Shown one piece after another: positions 1-11,729 of a stretch of DNA of 64,000 nucleotides; the first letter of the stretch is position 1, and each line of letters starts with the position of its first letter. The DNA comes from Lepidonotus clava. Lineage: Eukaryota; Annelida; Polychaeta; Phyllodocida; Polynoidae. Under the pieces are notes generated by a model. It was given only the letters and a program-made list of their open reading frames with translations, did no database searches and was not told where the DNA came from. Where the stretch lies: assembly GCA_936440205.1 (NCBI GenBank), contig OW387136.1, positions 28,873,927 to 28,937,926 on the forward strand, written 5' to 3'. Made by a program: the position numbers and the translations under genes.

Positions 1-292
1 TCCCCTCCTTACTAGGAGGGGGAGAAAAAACAGGTTCTAAAACATTACCGAATTCTCCACAAAATTGCGGGTGAACAACAGGCTCAAATGGAGCAAAACC
101 CTCTGAAAACGGTACTGAGCAACGCGCATCAAATTCCCCCGTAGTCACATGAGAATCTAGAACCACACCCCCTTCGACAGGTGAACATAAGACACTAACA
201 TCATGGTTTCCAACAGGATAACATTTCCCAACATCAACATCATCACACACAGTGTTATTCAATGTCTCAATTTCACCAGGAGAACCATCCAT
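1..292 (-). CDS. N-terminus of second ORF of the DIRS-like element (runs off edge)
   Basis: An ATG at 292-290, ten bases downstream of the gag-like stop, opens a frame that remains open for about 97 codons to the window edge. The visible residues are acidic and Pro-rich (ending …VFSPPPSKEG) with no recognisable domain, like the unstructured leader that often precedes the reverse transcriptase in such elements. Its identity is inferred only from position. Confidence 0.4.
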   Translation of the reverse strand, partial: MDGSPGEIETLNNTVCDDVDVGKCYPVGNHDVSVLCSPVEGGVVLDSHVTTGEFDARCSVPFSEGFAPFEPVVHPQFCGEFGNVLEPVFSPPPSKEG

Positions 293-301
293 GGCTATCC
301 C

Positions 302-1495
302 TCATTTCTGTCCACCCTGATGGCTGGACGCCTTCTTGCTCGGTGCCTTGAAACACGAAGTCGCCCCGTGGCTCGACCCACTGCAGACCCTGCAGGCGTG
401 TTTGTATTTACACGCCTGCCTGCTGCAACCCTCTGGGTTGTTGAAGTCATAGCAAATCCTTGACTGTCTCTTTTCTGACGTTGACTTCTTTGAGCTGGTC
501 GTCCCGTCGTATGTGAAATACTTGAGGACGTGCGATGCGTTCACTTTACCAAACTCGCTTATTCCACCTATGTTTGCCTCCCGTCGAACTGTCTCGTCAT
601 AACTGACCAGGGTGTCGACCCTAAAGATCTTGGATTCTGCCTTCTCGGCTAGCAGTTGGACGTGGTTCAGCAGGCCTGAGATGTCCTTCCCTTTTCTATA
701 CGCCTCTTTCAGAGTTTCCATCGAGACCACCATGAGGGACTCGAAAGACTGGATGGTGTCCCCCTTCTTCTTCAAGAACTTCTTTTGTGAATAGCGTTTA
801 GAAATTTCAGGTTTACCTCTCCTATTTTCCTTGTTACTCCTACGACGTTTCGCCCTCACCGCCGAGCGTGCCCGCCTGCCCTCGGAGTCGGAGCTTGACT
901 CATCACTGGAAGATGACGATGACGACGTAGTTTCGCTTTCCGACTGGTCGTCGCCTGACGAACCCGAGCGAGCCGCCTCTGATTCCTCGCTTTCCTCCTC
1001 TTCCACTAGAATCACTTTCCTCTTGGAACTCTTGTTTATCGGGACAGCCTTTTGTTTACTGGCTCCCGACGATGTCGGAGACTTGGTCGGCTTTGACTTC
1101 TTCTCCTTAGGTTTGTTTACTGACCTAGTTTTGCTTGACCCGGCCTTGACCGACTTCTTGCTCTCCGCTTTTGACGCGTCCTTCATGGTTACTGAAGCTA
1201 GGTTCGTACGGTAAGATTCCTCCAAGATTCTCAGCCTCTGGGCTAACATGCCCACATCAAACACGTCACTCGTAAATCCGCCACCGTTAGGATTTTCGGG
1301 CTTACCCGCCCCGCCGCACGCCCCCTCCGCCGAGGAGCCGGCCTGAGCTTTCGACTCGCCCGTCATCGCCTTGTTTGCACGTTCGCCGTAAAAGTCTAGA
1401 ATCTCCCGTTTACACTTTTCGCCCCACGGTTGCTTGTGTACTATACCGCATCTACTGCACGCCTTGATAGAGTCCCAGCCTCTCCTGGATGACAT
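302..1495 (-). CDS. gag-like zinc-finger protein of the DIRS-like element
   Basis: This 397-codon frame encodes a nucleocapsid-type protein. Near the N-terminus (residues ~15-30) is a Cys-containing segment (CSRCGIVH). Residues ~95-240 are low-complexity, Ser/Lys/Glu rich, basic then acidic, and probably disordered. Residues ~245-330 are a predicted helical region. Residues ~345-385 hold a Cys/His cluster (CYDFN…CSRQACKYKHACRVCSGSSH…C) that resembles the tandem zinc finger of DIRS-group gag proteins and probably binds RNA. The next ORF of the element starts about 10 bases after the stop, the compact spacing expected of a polycistronic retroelement. Antisense open frames over the same DNA are shadows. 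Confidence 0.6.
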   Translation of the reverse strand: MSSRRGWDSIKACSRCGIVHKQPWGEKCKREILDFYGERANKAMTGESKAQAGSSAEGACGGAGKPENPNGGGFTSDVFDVGMLAQRLRILEESYRTNLASVTMKDASKAESKKSVKAGSSKTRSVNKPKEKKSKPTKSPTSSGASKQKAVPINKSSKRKVILVEEEESEESEAARSGSSGDDQSESETTSSSSSSSDESSSDSEGRRARSAVRAKRRRSNKENRRGKPEISKRYSQKKFLKKKGDTIQSFESLMVVSMETLKEAYRKGKDISGLLNHVQLLAEKAESKIFRVDTLVSYDETVRREANIGGISEFGKVNASHVLKYFTYDGTTSSKKSTSEKRQSRICYDFNNPEGCSRQACKYKHACRVCSGSSHGATSCFKAPSKKASSHQGGQK

Positions 1496-1749
1496 AACAC
1501 AGTCTCAAAAGTAAAGCGGCCACTGCGGTGCGGTGGGCGAAACCAAGTGCGAGGAACGCAACGGTCGGGGTGTGACGTCACGGTTACGTCACACCCTCCC
1601 CCCCCTAGCTACTAACCCGGCAACGCTCGCAGGTCATGTTATACCGCGATAATCAGCGGAGTTATCTCGCCATATCTGAAAGAAATTCACAAGGCCTTCA
1701 AACCAAAATTAAAAACACGTAAGTAGACTTCATGTATTTGTTGACTTAC

Positions 1750-1847
1750 CTGAGGAATATGTGTTTGAGTGCTTGAGAAGCATTTGTACAAGCTCTCGGT
1801 ATGTTGAAGAATTCCAAGAGATCTTCCCATAATTCGCCGTCTGTCAC
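1750..1847 (-). CDS. arid2: ARID2-like, coding exon 3 (ARID domain)
   Basis: The exon is bounded by an acceptor (…TTATTAG at 1848) and a GTAAGT donor (1749-1744). It encodes a segment beginning VTDGELWEDLLEFF and ending QALKHIFLR, the second half of an ARID fold (helices 4-5 with the conserved W and the Y/F-x-L tail). It aligns by eye with human ARID2 'WGEIVEEFNFPRSCSNAA'. The incoming phase is 0, continuous with coding exon 2. The 98-nt length leaves two bases for the next exon, which is not visible in the remaining DNA to the left, where a DIRS-like element occupies the intron. Confidence 0.85.
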
Positions 1848-2546
1848 CTAATAATTGAAATAGTTTACAATGTAATTAGTGGAAATTAATTTTACATTAG
1901 CTGCTGTTTGACCATGTTATGTCAGAATAGTAAAATTAGTAAAACCTGTTTTTGTGCCAAACGGCTAATAATGGAAAACGGCCTTTTAAAGTCAACAACC
2001 TTTTGTCCAAATAAATATTATGCTGAAAACCATTTCCGTTTCAATGAATTATTTAGAAACACTGAAACTGTGAGTTTTAGAACACCAGAAAATACAAAGT
2101 CATAACAGAGCAACACTGAGGGAAGACATGTTGCTTTGCCAGCCTTCTTCCATGACCTACTAAACGTACTTTGCCAAAATGCCCACTTTAGATTACGCAT
2201 TCAGCGCCACGAGAGTTATTGACATACAGAGTCACAGGGATTGTTGTCCATCTCAACATAATAGGTGCTGCACATGGCTGGGATGGGGCAGATTCGGTGG
2301 GAATGCACACACAGTCCCACTCCTACGTCGACCTGAACACACCAAGCGGGCTCCATCTTTCATGGACGAAGCTTGGTACAAGGCCTAACAATGGCGAACT
2401 GTGGCTTGGAAACCACTCTCCCCCCCCATGTCATTTTACCGGTCATTGCTTGTAACTGGTTACATTTTTGGACAGTGCCTTATCTGGCATAGCAGAGGTG
2501 ATCAGCGTATGGCAAATTGGAGGTAAATTCAAAGACGGTCACTTAC
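1848..2546. other. ARID2-like intron 2
   Basis: Non-coding DNA between ARID2-like coding exons 2 and 3. Short open frames on both strands have no recognisable similarity, and I see no repeat with clear ends. A C-run lies near 2420. Confidence 0.6.
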
Positions 2547-2640
2547 CTTGTCCCATCCGCCGAGTGCGTAGACTTTGGCGTACAAAAGGTACAGATCCAC
2601 CTCTTTTCCGCCGATCGTTGGAACACGAGGACAGGTCGTC
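2547..2640 (-). CDS. arid2: ARID2-like, coding exon 2 (ARID domain)
   Basis: Between the acceptor (TTTTTTTAG at 2641) and donor GTAAGT (2546-2541) the minus strand reads TTCPRVPTIGGKEVDLYLLY then AKVYALGGWDK. This is the diagnostic core of an ARID domain ('P.iGGKElDL..LY..V..lGG...V'). ARID domains bind AT-rich DNA. In ARID2 (BAF200) the domain is at the extreme N-terminus of a PBAF chromatin-remodelling subunit, as here. Exon 1 leaves GG and this exon supplies G, which completes a Gly codon, so the phases agree. Confidence 0.88.
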
Positions 2641-2751
2641 CTAAAAAAGAAAACCAGTGTGAATCAAGTAGTTTATAACTCGAGGTATCTGACTAATAAT
2701 ATAAGAGCACGAAACAGTGATAACTAAAGCGTGTGGAGGAACAAAACTTAC

Positions 2752-2843
2752 CCGCGACTTTGATGGAATTGCCACAATTCTTTGAGGAAAGCGTCGCGTT
2801 CCTTCTGGTACGTGTACGGATCTTTGTCCAGTGCTGCAGCCAT
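2752..2843 (-). CDS. arid2: ARID2-like, first coding exon (N-terminus)
   Basis: The ATG at 2843-2841 starts MAAALDKDPYTYQKERDAFL and continues to HQSRG, followed by a GTAAGT donor (2751-2746). It matches the ARID2 N-terminus (human: …FLDELRQFHHSRG), where the ARID starts within the first ~15 residues. Eleven bases upstream of the ATG there is a plausible acceptor (GGCCATAG|GTG, exon edge 2854). A 5'-UTR exon with donor at 3095-3088 may precede it. The exon is too short to stand out as an open frame. The protein is nuclear, and its partner complex is PBAF SWI/SNF. Confidence 0.82.
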
Positions 2844-3095
2844 CGTAAATACACCTATGGCCACAAATAACGTCCCATCCAGTACTTCAACACATTAACT
2901 TTGTGTTTTCCTGATAATATCCTTTCGATCCACTACTCATTAGCGAGTAGATGCCCCGAAATTTCCAGGAAAATCCCCTCCGTCTGCGGGGCGACCGCGA
3001 CTCCAGCGGCTGTAAACTATGCTTGGTTTGTAGGTCGCTTTGCCGCTAAAACCCCTTGGTGTTCAGTCCGTGAGGCTCCAATCCAGTAAACTTAC

Positions 3096-3480
3096 ATCGT
3101 TCGGAACCTTCAAAGACTGTATATAGTCTTCAGACACTTCCGTAGAACACTGAAAGTCATGATAATGAAAATAAAATCGGCAAATTCGTCCTAACAAAAA
3201 ACATAATGAACGTGCCGAATGGAAATTGAAGCCTAGAGGGTACTCCGGCTATTGTTCATTGCCTCGGCGGCCATCTTGAAAATGGCGGCCCCCATTGGCG
3301 CAGCGGGTGACGCCATCTTGTGGCAGGTGCTTGCTGACGCCATTTCGTGGATGCAGTGTGTGGCGGCTGGGCTTTGTTGTCGTGGGTGGCTTTTACAGCG
3401 GTCTGTCCGCAGCCAGCAGCTTGTGAGTACACAAGCCGAGTGCACACCGGCCTGCCGCACCCATCAGGGTAGGGCAACTG
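3096..3480 (-). promoter_or_regulatory. probable ARID2-like promoter / 5'-UTR exon with YY1-type motifs
   Basis: This is a locally GC-rich stretch in AT-rich surroundings. It holds a cluster of GCCATCTTG / AAAATGGCGGC-type motifs (3270-3290, 3313-3319, 3340-3346), which are YY1-site-like and common at housekeeping promoters. On the minus strand a splice donor (GAT|GTAAGTTT at 3095) would end a non-coding first exon that splices to the acceptor at 2855. The transcription start itself cannot be seen. Confidence 0.45.
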
Positions 3481-3500
3481 GACGGTGGAGTGCTTAGGAA

Positions 3501-4050
3501 CAAATTGAAATAGTAAGAATCCGAATGAAGCCACTGTTGGCGGTATGATGAAATTAGGTCAACCATGTCACGGGATGCGTCATTGATAAACCAAGGGCAC
3601 TTTTTTGTCATTAAATTTTCTATTATCAATATGCCTATTACTATTGGTGTGACAGAGACACTCATAAGCAAAACTGGGTTGATGTGGATTTGAATCGAAA
3701 ACGATATTAATTTCTGTACGTCACGGACTATTGGTGTGTCATTTTAATAATCATTTATTTTAGATCTATTTATTTATGAATATATCTAGACTGAGTATGA
3801 AGCGTATGGGCTAATGGGGCGTGAATTAAGGCTGAAGTACATTCAACCATAGTCTCTACCTGAGACTACTCTACCAAGTTTATTATGATAATGATCACTC
3901 CCTGTAACTTGTAGATCTATCCCCACCAGGACCAAGAGACTTTCTGTTTCTCCAGATAATACATTGATGAATTGGTACCGTTTCAGCAATGCAATCATAA
4001 CCTTACTAAGGTAGTCCTTAGGCTGCATTCAGACTTAGACCAAAAAAGAA
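3501..4050. other. intergenic DNA, nothing recognised
   Basis: AT-rich sequence upstream of the ARID2-like promoter region. No gene, RNA or bounded repeat was recognised. Confidence 0.5.
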
Positions 4051-4054
4051 ATTG

Positions 4055-4538
4055 TTGTGTTCAGGTAACCCTACCCAGGGGCGGATCCAGGATTTTGAAA
4101 AAGGGGGGCCTGCTATAGCAAGATTTTCCCCCGCACCCTCCAGGTGCAAGAGTTTTACATTGAAAAATTTGGCCCCAAAAAGGGGGGGGGGGGGGCGCAT
4201 GCCTGGCACGCCCCCCCCCCCCCTAAATCCGCGCCTGCTACCTACCCGAATTCTTGAGCCCTACCCTAACCTTTTTTTTCCTTTTTTTTTAGGAAACTAG
4301 TAATCATTTTCTTTTAAAATCCAAAAGAATTGACCTAAAGATGCATGGAAAACCATAAAACAACATAGGCCTATAGATGCAGGGCATGTATTTTAGGTGC
4401 TAAAAATGTTTTTTGGGGATATTTGATATATTTTTTATTTTCTTGCCAGGTCTCTTTTGTAAGTAAATAAAAAAGGAAAAAAAAAAAGATTTCATCCTAC
4501 CTACCCTATTTTTTTCGGCCTATGTTACCTGAACACAA
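4055..4538. mobile_element. DNA transposon/MITE with 15-bp inverted ends, carrying a nested MITE
   Basis: A perfect 15-bp inverted pair, TTGTGTTCAGGTAAC (4055-4069) and its complement (4524-4538), bounds ~480 bp with no coding capacity. CTACC-rich sequence follows each end on the inside (CCCTACCC; CCTACCTACCC). A smaller G/C-run MITE has inserted just inside the left end. The superfamily is unknown, and no clean target duplication was found because the right end abuts a T/G run. Confidence 0.55.
4076..4237. mobile_element. 162-bp hAT-like MITE (CAGGGGCGGAT…)
   Basis: The ends CAGGGGCGGATCC and AAATCCGCGCCTG are imperfect inverted repeats of the 'CAGGGGCGGAT' type often seen in hAT-derived MITEs. 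The element is flanked by CTACC on both sides (4071-4075 and 4238-4242), a possible short target duplication. Long G and C homopolymers inside (4180-4194, 4211-4222) can pair with each other. It lies inside the larger element 4055-4538 and so inserted later. Confidence 0.6.
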
Positions 4539-4597
4539 TTTTTTTTTTTTTTTTTTTTTTTTGAGGGGGGGGGGGGGGAGGGGGGAGGGAGGGGGCT
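4539..4597. repeat. T-run followed by G-run low-complexity tract
   Basis: About 24 T and then a run of about 16 G plus further G-rich sequence. It is prone to slippage, and the G tract could form a quadruplex. Confidence 0.8.
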
Positions 4598-6836
4598 TAT
4601 GTGCCGTAGATTAGCTTAGATCTAGACCTATATAATGATTTTTATGATAAATAGCTATAGGATGATTTTTTTTTATCTATTAAATTTTTATTACGACCAA
4701 TTCTTATAATGTAAGCTTCGAGTTATTCCATGGTATCTACAGCGAACATAATAACAATACAGAATCAAAATATTATTGCTGATCTAAGATGAGATGAATT
4801 AACGTAAACATTATTGATAGCTACCCATATTTGCAACAATCTCAGCAGCGTTCATTCCTTAGGGAAATATTTTTATTGCACTTTTGAATTCAATATTTTG
4901 ATGTTTATTGCTGTATTTCTTTTGGCAGTTGCTGCCAAAGACAGCCTAAAATCTTCTAGATCTACGTACTATTCAAACAAAATCTTATCGATTAAACCCG
5001 GGCATCCAGTAGTTATGTAAATCTAGTCTATATAAACTTTATCCTGTAATTCAAGTTACATCGCCAAACTACCGCCCCTTTCATAGCTGACCACTCCTGA
5101 ATTTTTGTTGAATGCCCTTTATTTTTGGGGGACACGGATCACCGCCCCTAGGTAACAGAATGGCAATAGATCTATGAAATATGAAATATACAAAAGCCCT
5201 AAGGAGCCTTCCACAAATTATGTCACTTTTTCAGGGTACTTTAAGACCCCTCCCCCCTCCCAACCTCCCTGTCACCCTGACTTTTCTATTTTAAACATGA
5301 AAATAAGGCCTGTTTTCAGGCAGTGAGACTGTTCAACCTACCTACCCACACCCTTTTGCTTGACATTATTTATGGATGGCCCCCAAAATTCTGGGCTCGC
5401 GCTAGCCGCTCGCCACCCTCGCATTTGCGAGTCCAAACCCTGTGTGGCGAGGGCAAATGGTCCATAGATATACGCCACACTGCAAATGCCTTATCCAGGA
5501 CATCTTCGGTGTCCCAAAAGTCAAGAAAACTCATCTTTTTGTAATAAAATGTTCCAAAACTTTCTGTAATTTTAATGTGATGGCTGTAAACTTATCATAT
5601 AATATATTGTCGACCATATATTTTCATTCAGATAGAAGATAATCAAGTTATAGTCAATCACCTGGGGCATGCCTTTTAATAGCACTAGAGGTATGTTCTC
5701 GCAGAGGCTATGCTTACAGGCCCATAAAGAAATTGAAAATCACTTTTTTCAGAGAAATATTAACAGAGTAATTCAAATAACTCCGACGATAACAATATAA
5801 TTCACAATATTTAGATTATTCATGAAATATTATTATGTAACAACGGTATTTCGTATCCCAGCAATATGTTAAAGATAGACAGCACATCATTTGCAATAAT
5901 GGGCATTGCACTTTTCGTACTAAAGGCAGCATAATGTAATGTAAATCAAATGATAGAACAAATTTTATCTATTTTGTATATGAAGTAGATTGTCATAATC
6001 TAGACATTACATACTGTAAATCTTTCATGGTTTTCATGCAAAAGTATGCAAGATAACCTTGTTCAAAAAATAAAAGTTAAAAATTAGTTTTTTTAATTCC
6101 CAACACGGCCACATAGGATATACACATAATAATACGACTCTCTAAATTTCAACTTCTTGGAGTGATCAAATTGTTTCCGGGGTGATTTAATAGGTTTGCC
6201 TTATATTTGGATTCATTTATTTATAAAGGAAGTACAGTTCTAGCTATACAGCTAGTATTCTCTGACTTCTAGCGACGAACATAATTATTTGCATTTCATA
6301 TATATATAGATAAAAAAAAAATACAATATAGTCCTATACATAGAGATTATACTTATAGGCTTACTACGAATGGGCCATTGCAATATAACGTTCATTATTG
6401 AGATTTTGTTTTGTTTAAATTTATAAGTCAATTAGAATATATTCCTTAAATATACAGAAATACAGAAATATAGACACTAAATGTGGCTTTACAAAATCGA
6501 TAACGAATGGGTGGCTAATCAAATGTGAGTGTGGCTAATCCATCCAGTAGCAATTTCGCCACAGTGGCTAGGACATTTTAAATCCTAGCGCGACCCCAGA
6601 AATTGCTTAGAAGAACGTCTGATAAATTTTCGTTAGTTCCTGTTTGTGAAATGTATATATAAAGTAGCAATAAGGCTAAGTTTCAGGTCATTGCCCTTTT
6701 ATGGATGTAGTTCACCGGTCCACTTTTTAGCCTAAAAAGGTGTTCATAGCCTATGATAGCCCTGGCATCAATTCTAACATTCACCGTCCCCGCTTGGGGT
6801 GTCCATTTGTCAGTGATTACCTTTCAAGACTTAAGG
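4598..6836. other. AT-rich intergenic DNA, no genes recognised
   Basis: Only short open frames without similarity or coding character are present. No RNA gene or bounded repeat was recognised. Confidence 0.5.
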
Positions 6837-6926
6837 CCCCCCCCCCCCCAACGTTGATTGCTGGAACAGGCAAAATCGGCAGGGGGGGGGGGGGGGGGGG
6901 GATGCTGCAACAGGCAAAATCGGCAT
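6837..6926. repeat. poly-C / poly-G hairpin with duplicated 18-bp flank
   Basis: A C13 run (6837-6849) and a ~20-G run (~6882-6901) can form a hairpin. The segment CAGGCAAAATCGGCA occurs on both sides of the G run (6866-6880 and 6911-6925), so the G run may have expanded inside a short tandem duplication. Confidence 0.7.
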
Positions 6927-9900
6927 TTCCGAAATTTTACAAGATTTGATAAAATATTGGAAAGAGGACGGCTGGTTTTCATGTTCAATATATATATGTC
7001 TAGGCTAGGTACTTAAAGCTTGTGTGAAGACCCCCTTTTTATAGGGGTCTCTCACATGTATCCAAATGTGGGGAGGGGGACCCCCTTCCCCTGCTCCCGC
7101 CTAGTACTTGGAGCCGCCCCTGGTACCAGCAGACACCCTCCGAATGATCTCAATGCAAAGTAAAAGAAGGACCAAGTAAGGCACGTTTCATAAGTAGGCT
7201 GAAAGATGTTTGATCATAAAGATTATTTTCTTTTTGCGAACAGTTTGTATATCCTCGTCTGTGATTCAAATTACTCTTATAGGCCGGTATCTGCCTCTCT
7301 AGAATATTAGTGAAAATGAAGAGTTGGAATAAAAACTCTCCCACCCTCAAATATGCAAGCATAATTGATATTTTTTCTTGCGATTATTAGCCTAAATGGT
7401 TGCTGCGATGGTTTATGCAACAGGCCGAGATAGCGAGTGGCTGTCAGAGAGATCCAGAGAGAGAGCGCGCGGACAGTGCGAGTCGTCCCCACGTGTTTGA
7501 CCTGGTGCCACGTGCCGCCCTAGGTAGACTTGTCCAGGGCCCCTCCGTGGAGTTATTTTTAGCTTGACCAGGCACATGTCGCGGGTGTCATTGCTGCTCA
7601 CTGCAAAGAGTCGGTGGCTGGCGATATCTATGGATTATCGTAGCCCTCACTAGTTCATTGCATTGATCTATATCTTTAAGTAATTGGTCACGCAGATACT
7701 CTCCTGTAAAAGTATTGTCTATAGGCAATGTCGATCAAAGGGTTCCTTGCACATAAATTTATGAAATGCTGTTTATGGTGAATTCCATAGTCTGGCCATG
7801 ATTTAAACATATCAACCAAAAGATACATGCAAAAATTCGGATTACTTAGATTTATAAGGATATAAAATTGTTTGTTAATTATGTAAGCTCTGGCTTTCTC
7901 AACAAATCAGTGTGTGACGTCATATATTGGGGAATTACCAGTGAAAATTAATTTGAATTAAACGATCAACAATTAAATGAAAACCCCTGGAAAATATGTA
8001 CGACTATTTCCGAAGTGACAGTTGTTATGTCACAACCATGTAGGACCATGTGTTATTTCTAAGTGGGAGGATAAGAAAGATATTGTCTTTAACTATAGAA
8101 GCCTATGAGGAGAATATACTTAGTGATACTCAACTGACTGTGGACTATTCAAAATCCATTACAACTTTACCGAGATTAAGGAATATGTACCTTAGGTCTA
8201 TAGCAAATTTCAAAGCCAAAAAAGGTAGGGGTCACTGATGTTATTCAATCGCTAGAAGCTGATAGCCTTAATAGGTGATTATTTCTGTATAATCCTTTAT
8301 AAATTTATCTTATCTTTTCCCCTAAATTTGCTGTTAAAATAACTAACATTTATTCTTTTTATTTTAAATTCAACCCCTGCTCATGTCCATATTCATTTGA
8401 CAATGGCTGTCATGGCCAAAAAACCTAATTTATTTTGTACATAAAGATGCTAAATATTTTAAGGGAATCTGTATGGCAGATATATAAATAAAGAGGGCAA
8501 ATTACCCCATTGGTGGGATACGATAAAAATGAGCTTTTCTCAATCCTTGTTGAAATGAGACCAAAAACTACAAAAACAAAAGAAAACTGGAAAAAATAAA
8601 CAAAATTATTGAATAATTTTGATATTTCCACTTATAATCGATGAATTTTGAAACAACTTGGGAAATATATAACCTATATGGATACACATTTAAAAAGTAA
8701 TTAATATCTCTAGGTTTTCCTCATGTCAAACTAGAAATAATGACACAGTTAATGAAAATTCCTATGCTAAAGCCTTGTGATTTGTTGACATAAAGATATT
8801 ACCCAGCATGCATCCTGATCAAGGCTAACCTGCAGGTAAAAGTCAAGATATTGGCTATCCGTGGTAGGGTGAATTCTACTTTTCTAGAATCTCCAGAGAG
8901 AAGGAACTAGGTTTTTGATGTTGGGGAGGGGGGAGGGGCTGGCGTTTGGACATATATATATATTTTTTTTTTATCTGAAAAAGACTTTTTGGCCGAATTT
9001 TACGTTAAAAAGAATCGAAATTTTCCGAAAAGGGGAGGCTGTGCCAGAGCGTGACAAAGTAGGTGTCCAGTATCCACCAAAAACACAACTTGGCAACTAA
9101 CTTGAGGACCTTGGTAGCCAGTGGTAAACGTCATCATACAGGAAGATCTTTGGCTGTGTACTTCAGATCCTGGGGTGGGCAACCATATCTGAAGATGATG
9201 GCACTGGACTGTGCTCCCCCCCCCCCCCCCAATCACCCACCCACTAGTTCTAGCAAGTATTTTGATTAGATCGAAGGCATCTTTCGTAGATTTTGAGGAA
9301 TTAAGAAAAAAACACTCAGCGAATACTTTCATTGCATTGCGCTAATTATATATAATTTATTAAATTGATGCATCCTTTAATAAACTCCTCAACACCTATT
9401 TTAGGTAAAGACACGTTAAGGGCACTGTCATCAGTTGATTGGAAACTGCATAGGTATCATTTTTATTAAAGCTGACAGAAAGTCAAATACTTTGCACACA
9501 ATAAAAGAAGATAAATAACCTGACACCAATACGGATGTTCAATTACATTAATTTCTAATTCATAATCAGGTTCATGGGACTGTTCGCAATTTACAATATC
9601 ATTTGAAACAATGTGATTAGAGGAACATTCACATATCTCACTAGCTTTCAAATGAGATCATGATAATGTTTCAAATTAAGTACATGTAATGTATTCACAA
9701 TTTATTTTCCCTGTAATATTTCCTATCGAATTTGGAAAGATCATGCACAAAGAACGAGCTATTCCAATATATAGAATACACATGTTTCAATCCTGATTTG
9801 TTTAGATAAATGAACACAACAATTATAAAATCAGGCATGCCAGACTTCTGCTGATCCGTGGACTACCGCGGTTTTTGAAAATATGTTTGGTCATTGTTGA

Positions 9901-11720
9901 GAGGAGACATGCTTTTTTTTTATATTAGGGAGGTAGGAGGTCCTGATAGATTTTGATGACTAAAATGAAAATTTGACGTTTTGGTGCGATTTCTCGTCGT
10001 ATTTTAAGAGGAAACAGGTATGGGTATGTTTTATATAACATAACAGATCTATTTCTTTAAAAAATAAGTTAAAATGCATTTATAATAGATTTTTTTAATT
10101 TTCCGCGGAAACGGCATTTAGTGACTGGCATACCTGTTATAATGATAAAGATGATTATTTCGTCTTAGTACAAAGCTTTATATAGACAATAGGCAACAAA
10201 TGGCTCACTGAAATCTGTAAAATATACAAACCATTCCGCATGAGATACAATGAAAGATAGCGAAAGGTATTTGTCATATCAAACTTAGTAAGATACTTGT
10301 ATATTAACAAAGCATTTGATAATTAAAATCGATTTAACTCTTAATCAAATGAGCCGAAAAAATGAGTAAAAACAGTTTCTGCAGATTTCATTTACACAAC
10401 ACAAATGTAATAATTTCATTTGGAAAGTAAATTAAATGTATGTGTATTTGAAATAATAGAAAATACATATTTAGCATGATTGTCATTCAAGTTTATAGAG
10501 TCTTTGTTCACTGTTACCTTTCTTCGAACCATTTAGCCCTTCCTAACATGACAAGCTCAATATATATAAAACAAAATGCATCTCGGAAAACACCACGATA
10601 ATAAACTTTCCGAATTACCTCATATTATAATCCATTGACACTCTTTCAAGCGACATATCAACAATGAGAATATAATCTTGTGTCATATCACATTGTTGCT
10701 ACTTGCATATTCTTCAAAATAACGCAAGATCATAAATTAACAGATTTATACAATCAATTTTAAATATCTAAGACCAATAAGGCACGGCGTATTGTGTGTA
10801 TGGACATTTCATGTGCATTACATCCCAGCATTCCAATAGTCAAGGGTAGGAGTTGAATGATATTTGATTTGAAGTACGTTTAGCTATTGAAACAGATTTG
10901 TTAATGGTACGATAAATAAGGATAACGGGATAAATGAGTAACAGGGCTAAACAGTGCGTTAGATATGCTGCAAGACTATTAAATTTATCTGTCCGAAGAT
11001 CTGTACTGGATTATTATTTTGTAAGAACAACAAAAAACTGCATGACCTTCGGTTAGGTGAAGGTCAAAATGCATTTGCCCCATTTCAAGTTTTACCTGCC
11101 CGGGCAAGCGGACAATGCTTGATGTCGAGCCCTGATTAATATATAAATAAATGATATGGCACGATTCATATGATTGCAATAATACATGAATCTAATGAAT
11201 ATCTCTTGATATATACATAATATGTTCTTTAACATGATACTCCATAGATCATTAATCAATATTTCGCCCATTGGTAAAATTATCAATACCGGTTGTTTCC
11301 AAACTTATGATACACTAGGCTTAGTCCTTCTAATTCCGAGATTTTTATATTAACATATTATCCTTATTGAACACAGGCATGACTAGGTTATGTACATTAA
11401 AATGTAGCAGAGGTGCTAATCACATAAGATACTTTGAACACTTACATGCAATAAGACATGAAAAATTTAGTGACTAGTGACAATGAGATATTTGCAAAAC
11501 AAACAACCTTCTAGAAACTACGGTCTCTTGGTAGTGAATAATCTCTCTTTGCTGTATCTTTCCTACAAGGTACAATTACTTACTTAGATATAACCTTAAA
11601 TTTAGATATTAAGAATAAACAGTTCATAGATTGTATTCATGATACAGTCTTAAAATTCCACAGCCTAAAAGAACATATTTGTAATCTGATTGATACCACT
11701 CATTCTGTAATGACGAATTT
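6927..11720. other. AT-rich intergenic DNA
   Basis: A long stretch between the ARID2-like and ASB genes with no supported coding region. Minor items are a G/C-rich MITE-like end near 7030-7125 (…GGAGCCGCCCCTG), poly-C at 9217-9230, and a possible hAT-type terminus near 11095-11130 that reads CAGGGCTCGACATCAAGC on the minus strand. None has a matching partner end that I can see. Confidence 0.5.
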
Positions 11721-11729
11721 CTGAGATTG

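Larger units (their letters stand above)
1..1610 (-). mobile_element. DIRS-like (tyrosine-recombinase-type) retroelement, partial
   Basis: A minus-strand retroelement runs off the left edge and lies in the third intron of the ARID2-like gene. Two consecutive reading frames are visible: a gag-like protein (302-1495) and the start of a second ORF (1-292) that stays open to the edge. The gag-like protein ends in a CCCH/CCHC-type zinc-finger block of the kind found in DIRS-group gag proteins. What is visible looks whole. The right boundary is set loosely, near the C-rich tract at about 1595-1610. Family placement is inference, because the recombinase and reverse transcriptase would lie outside the window. 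A Ty3-like or other gag-bearing element is the alternative. Confidence 0.5.

Noticed and set aside
3252-3534. Overlapping short open frames in the CG-rich patch at 3.25-3.53 kb as a gene
   Set aside because: No similarity or splice support; high GC and a promoter location explain the open frames.
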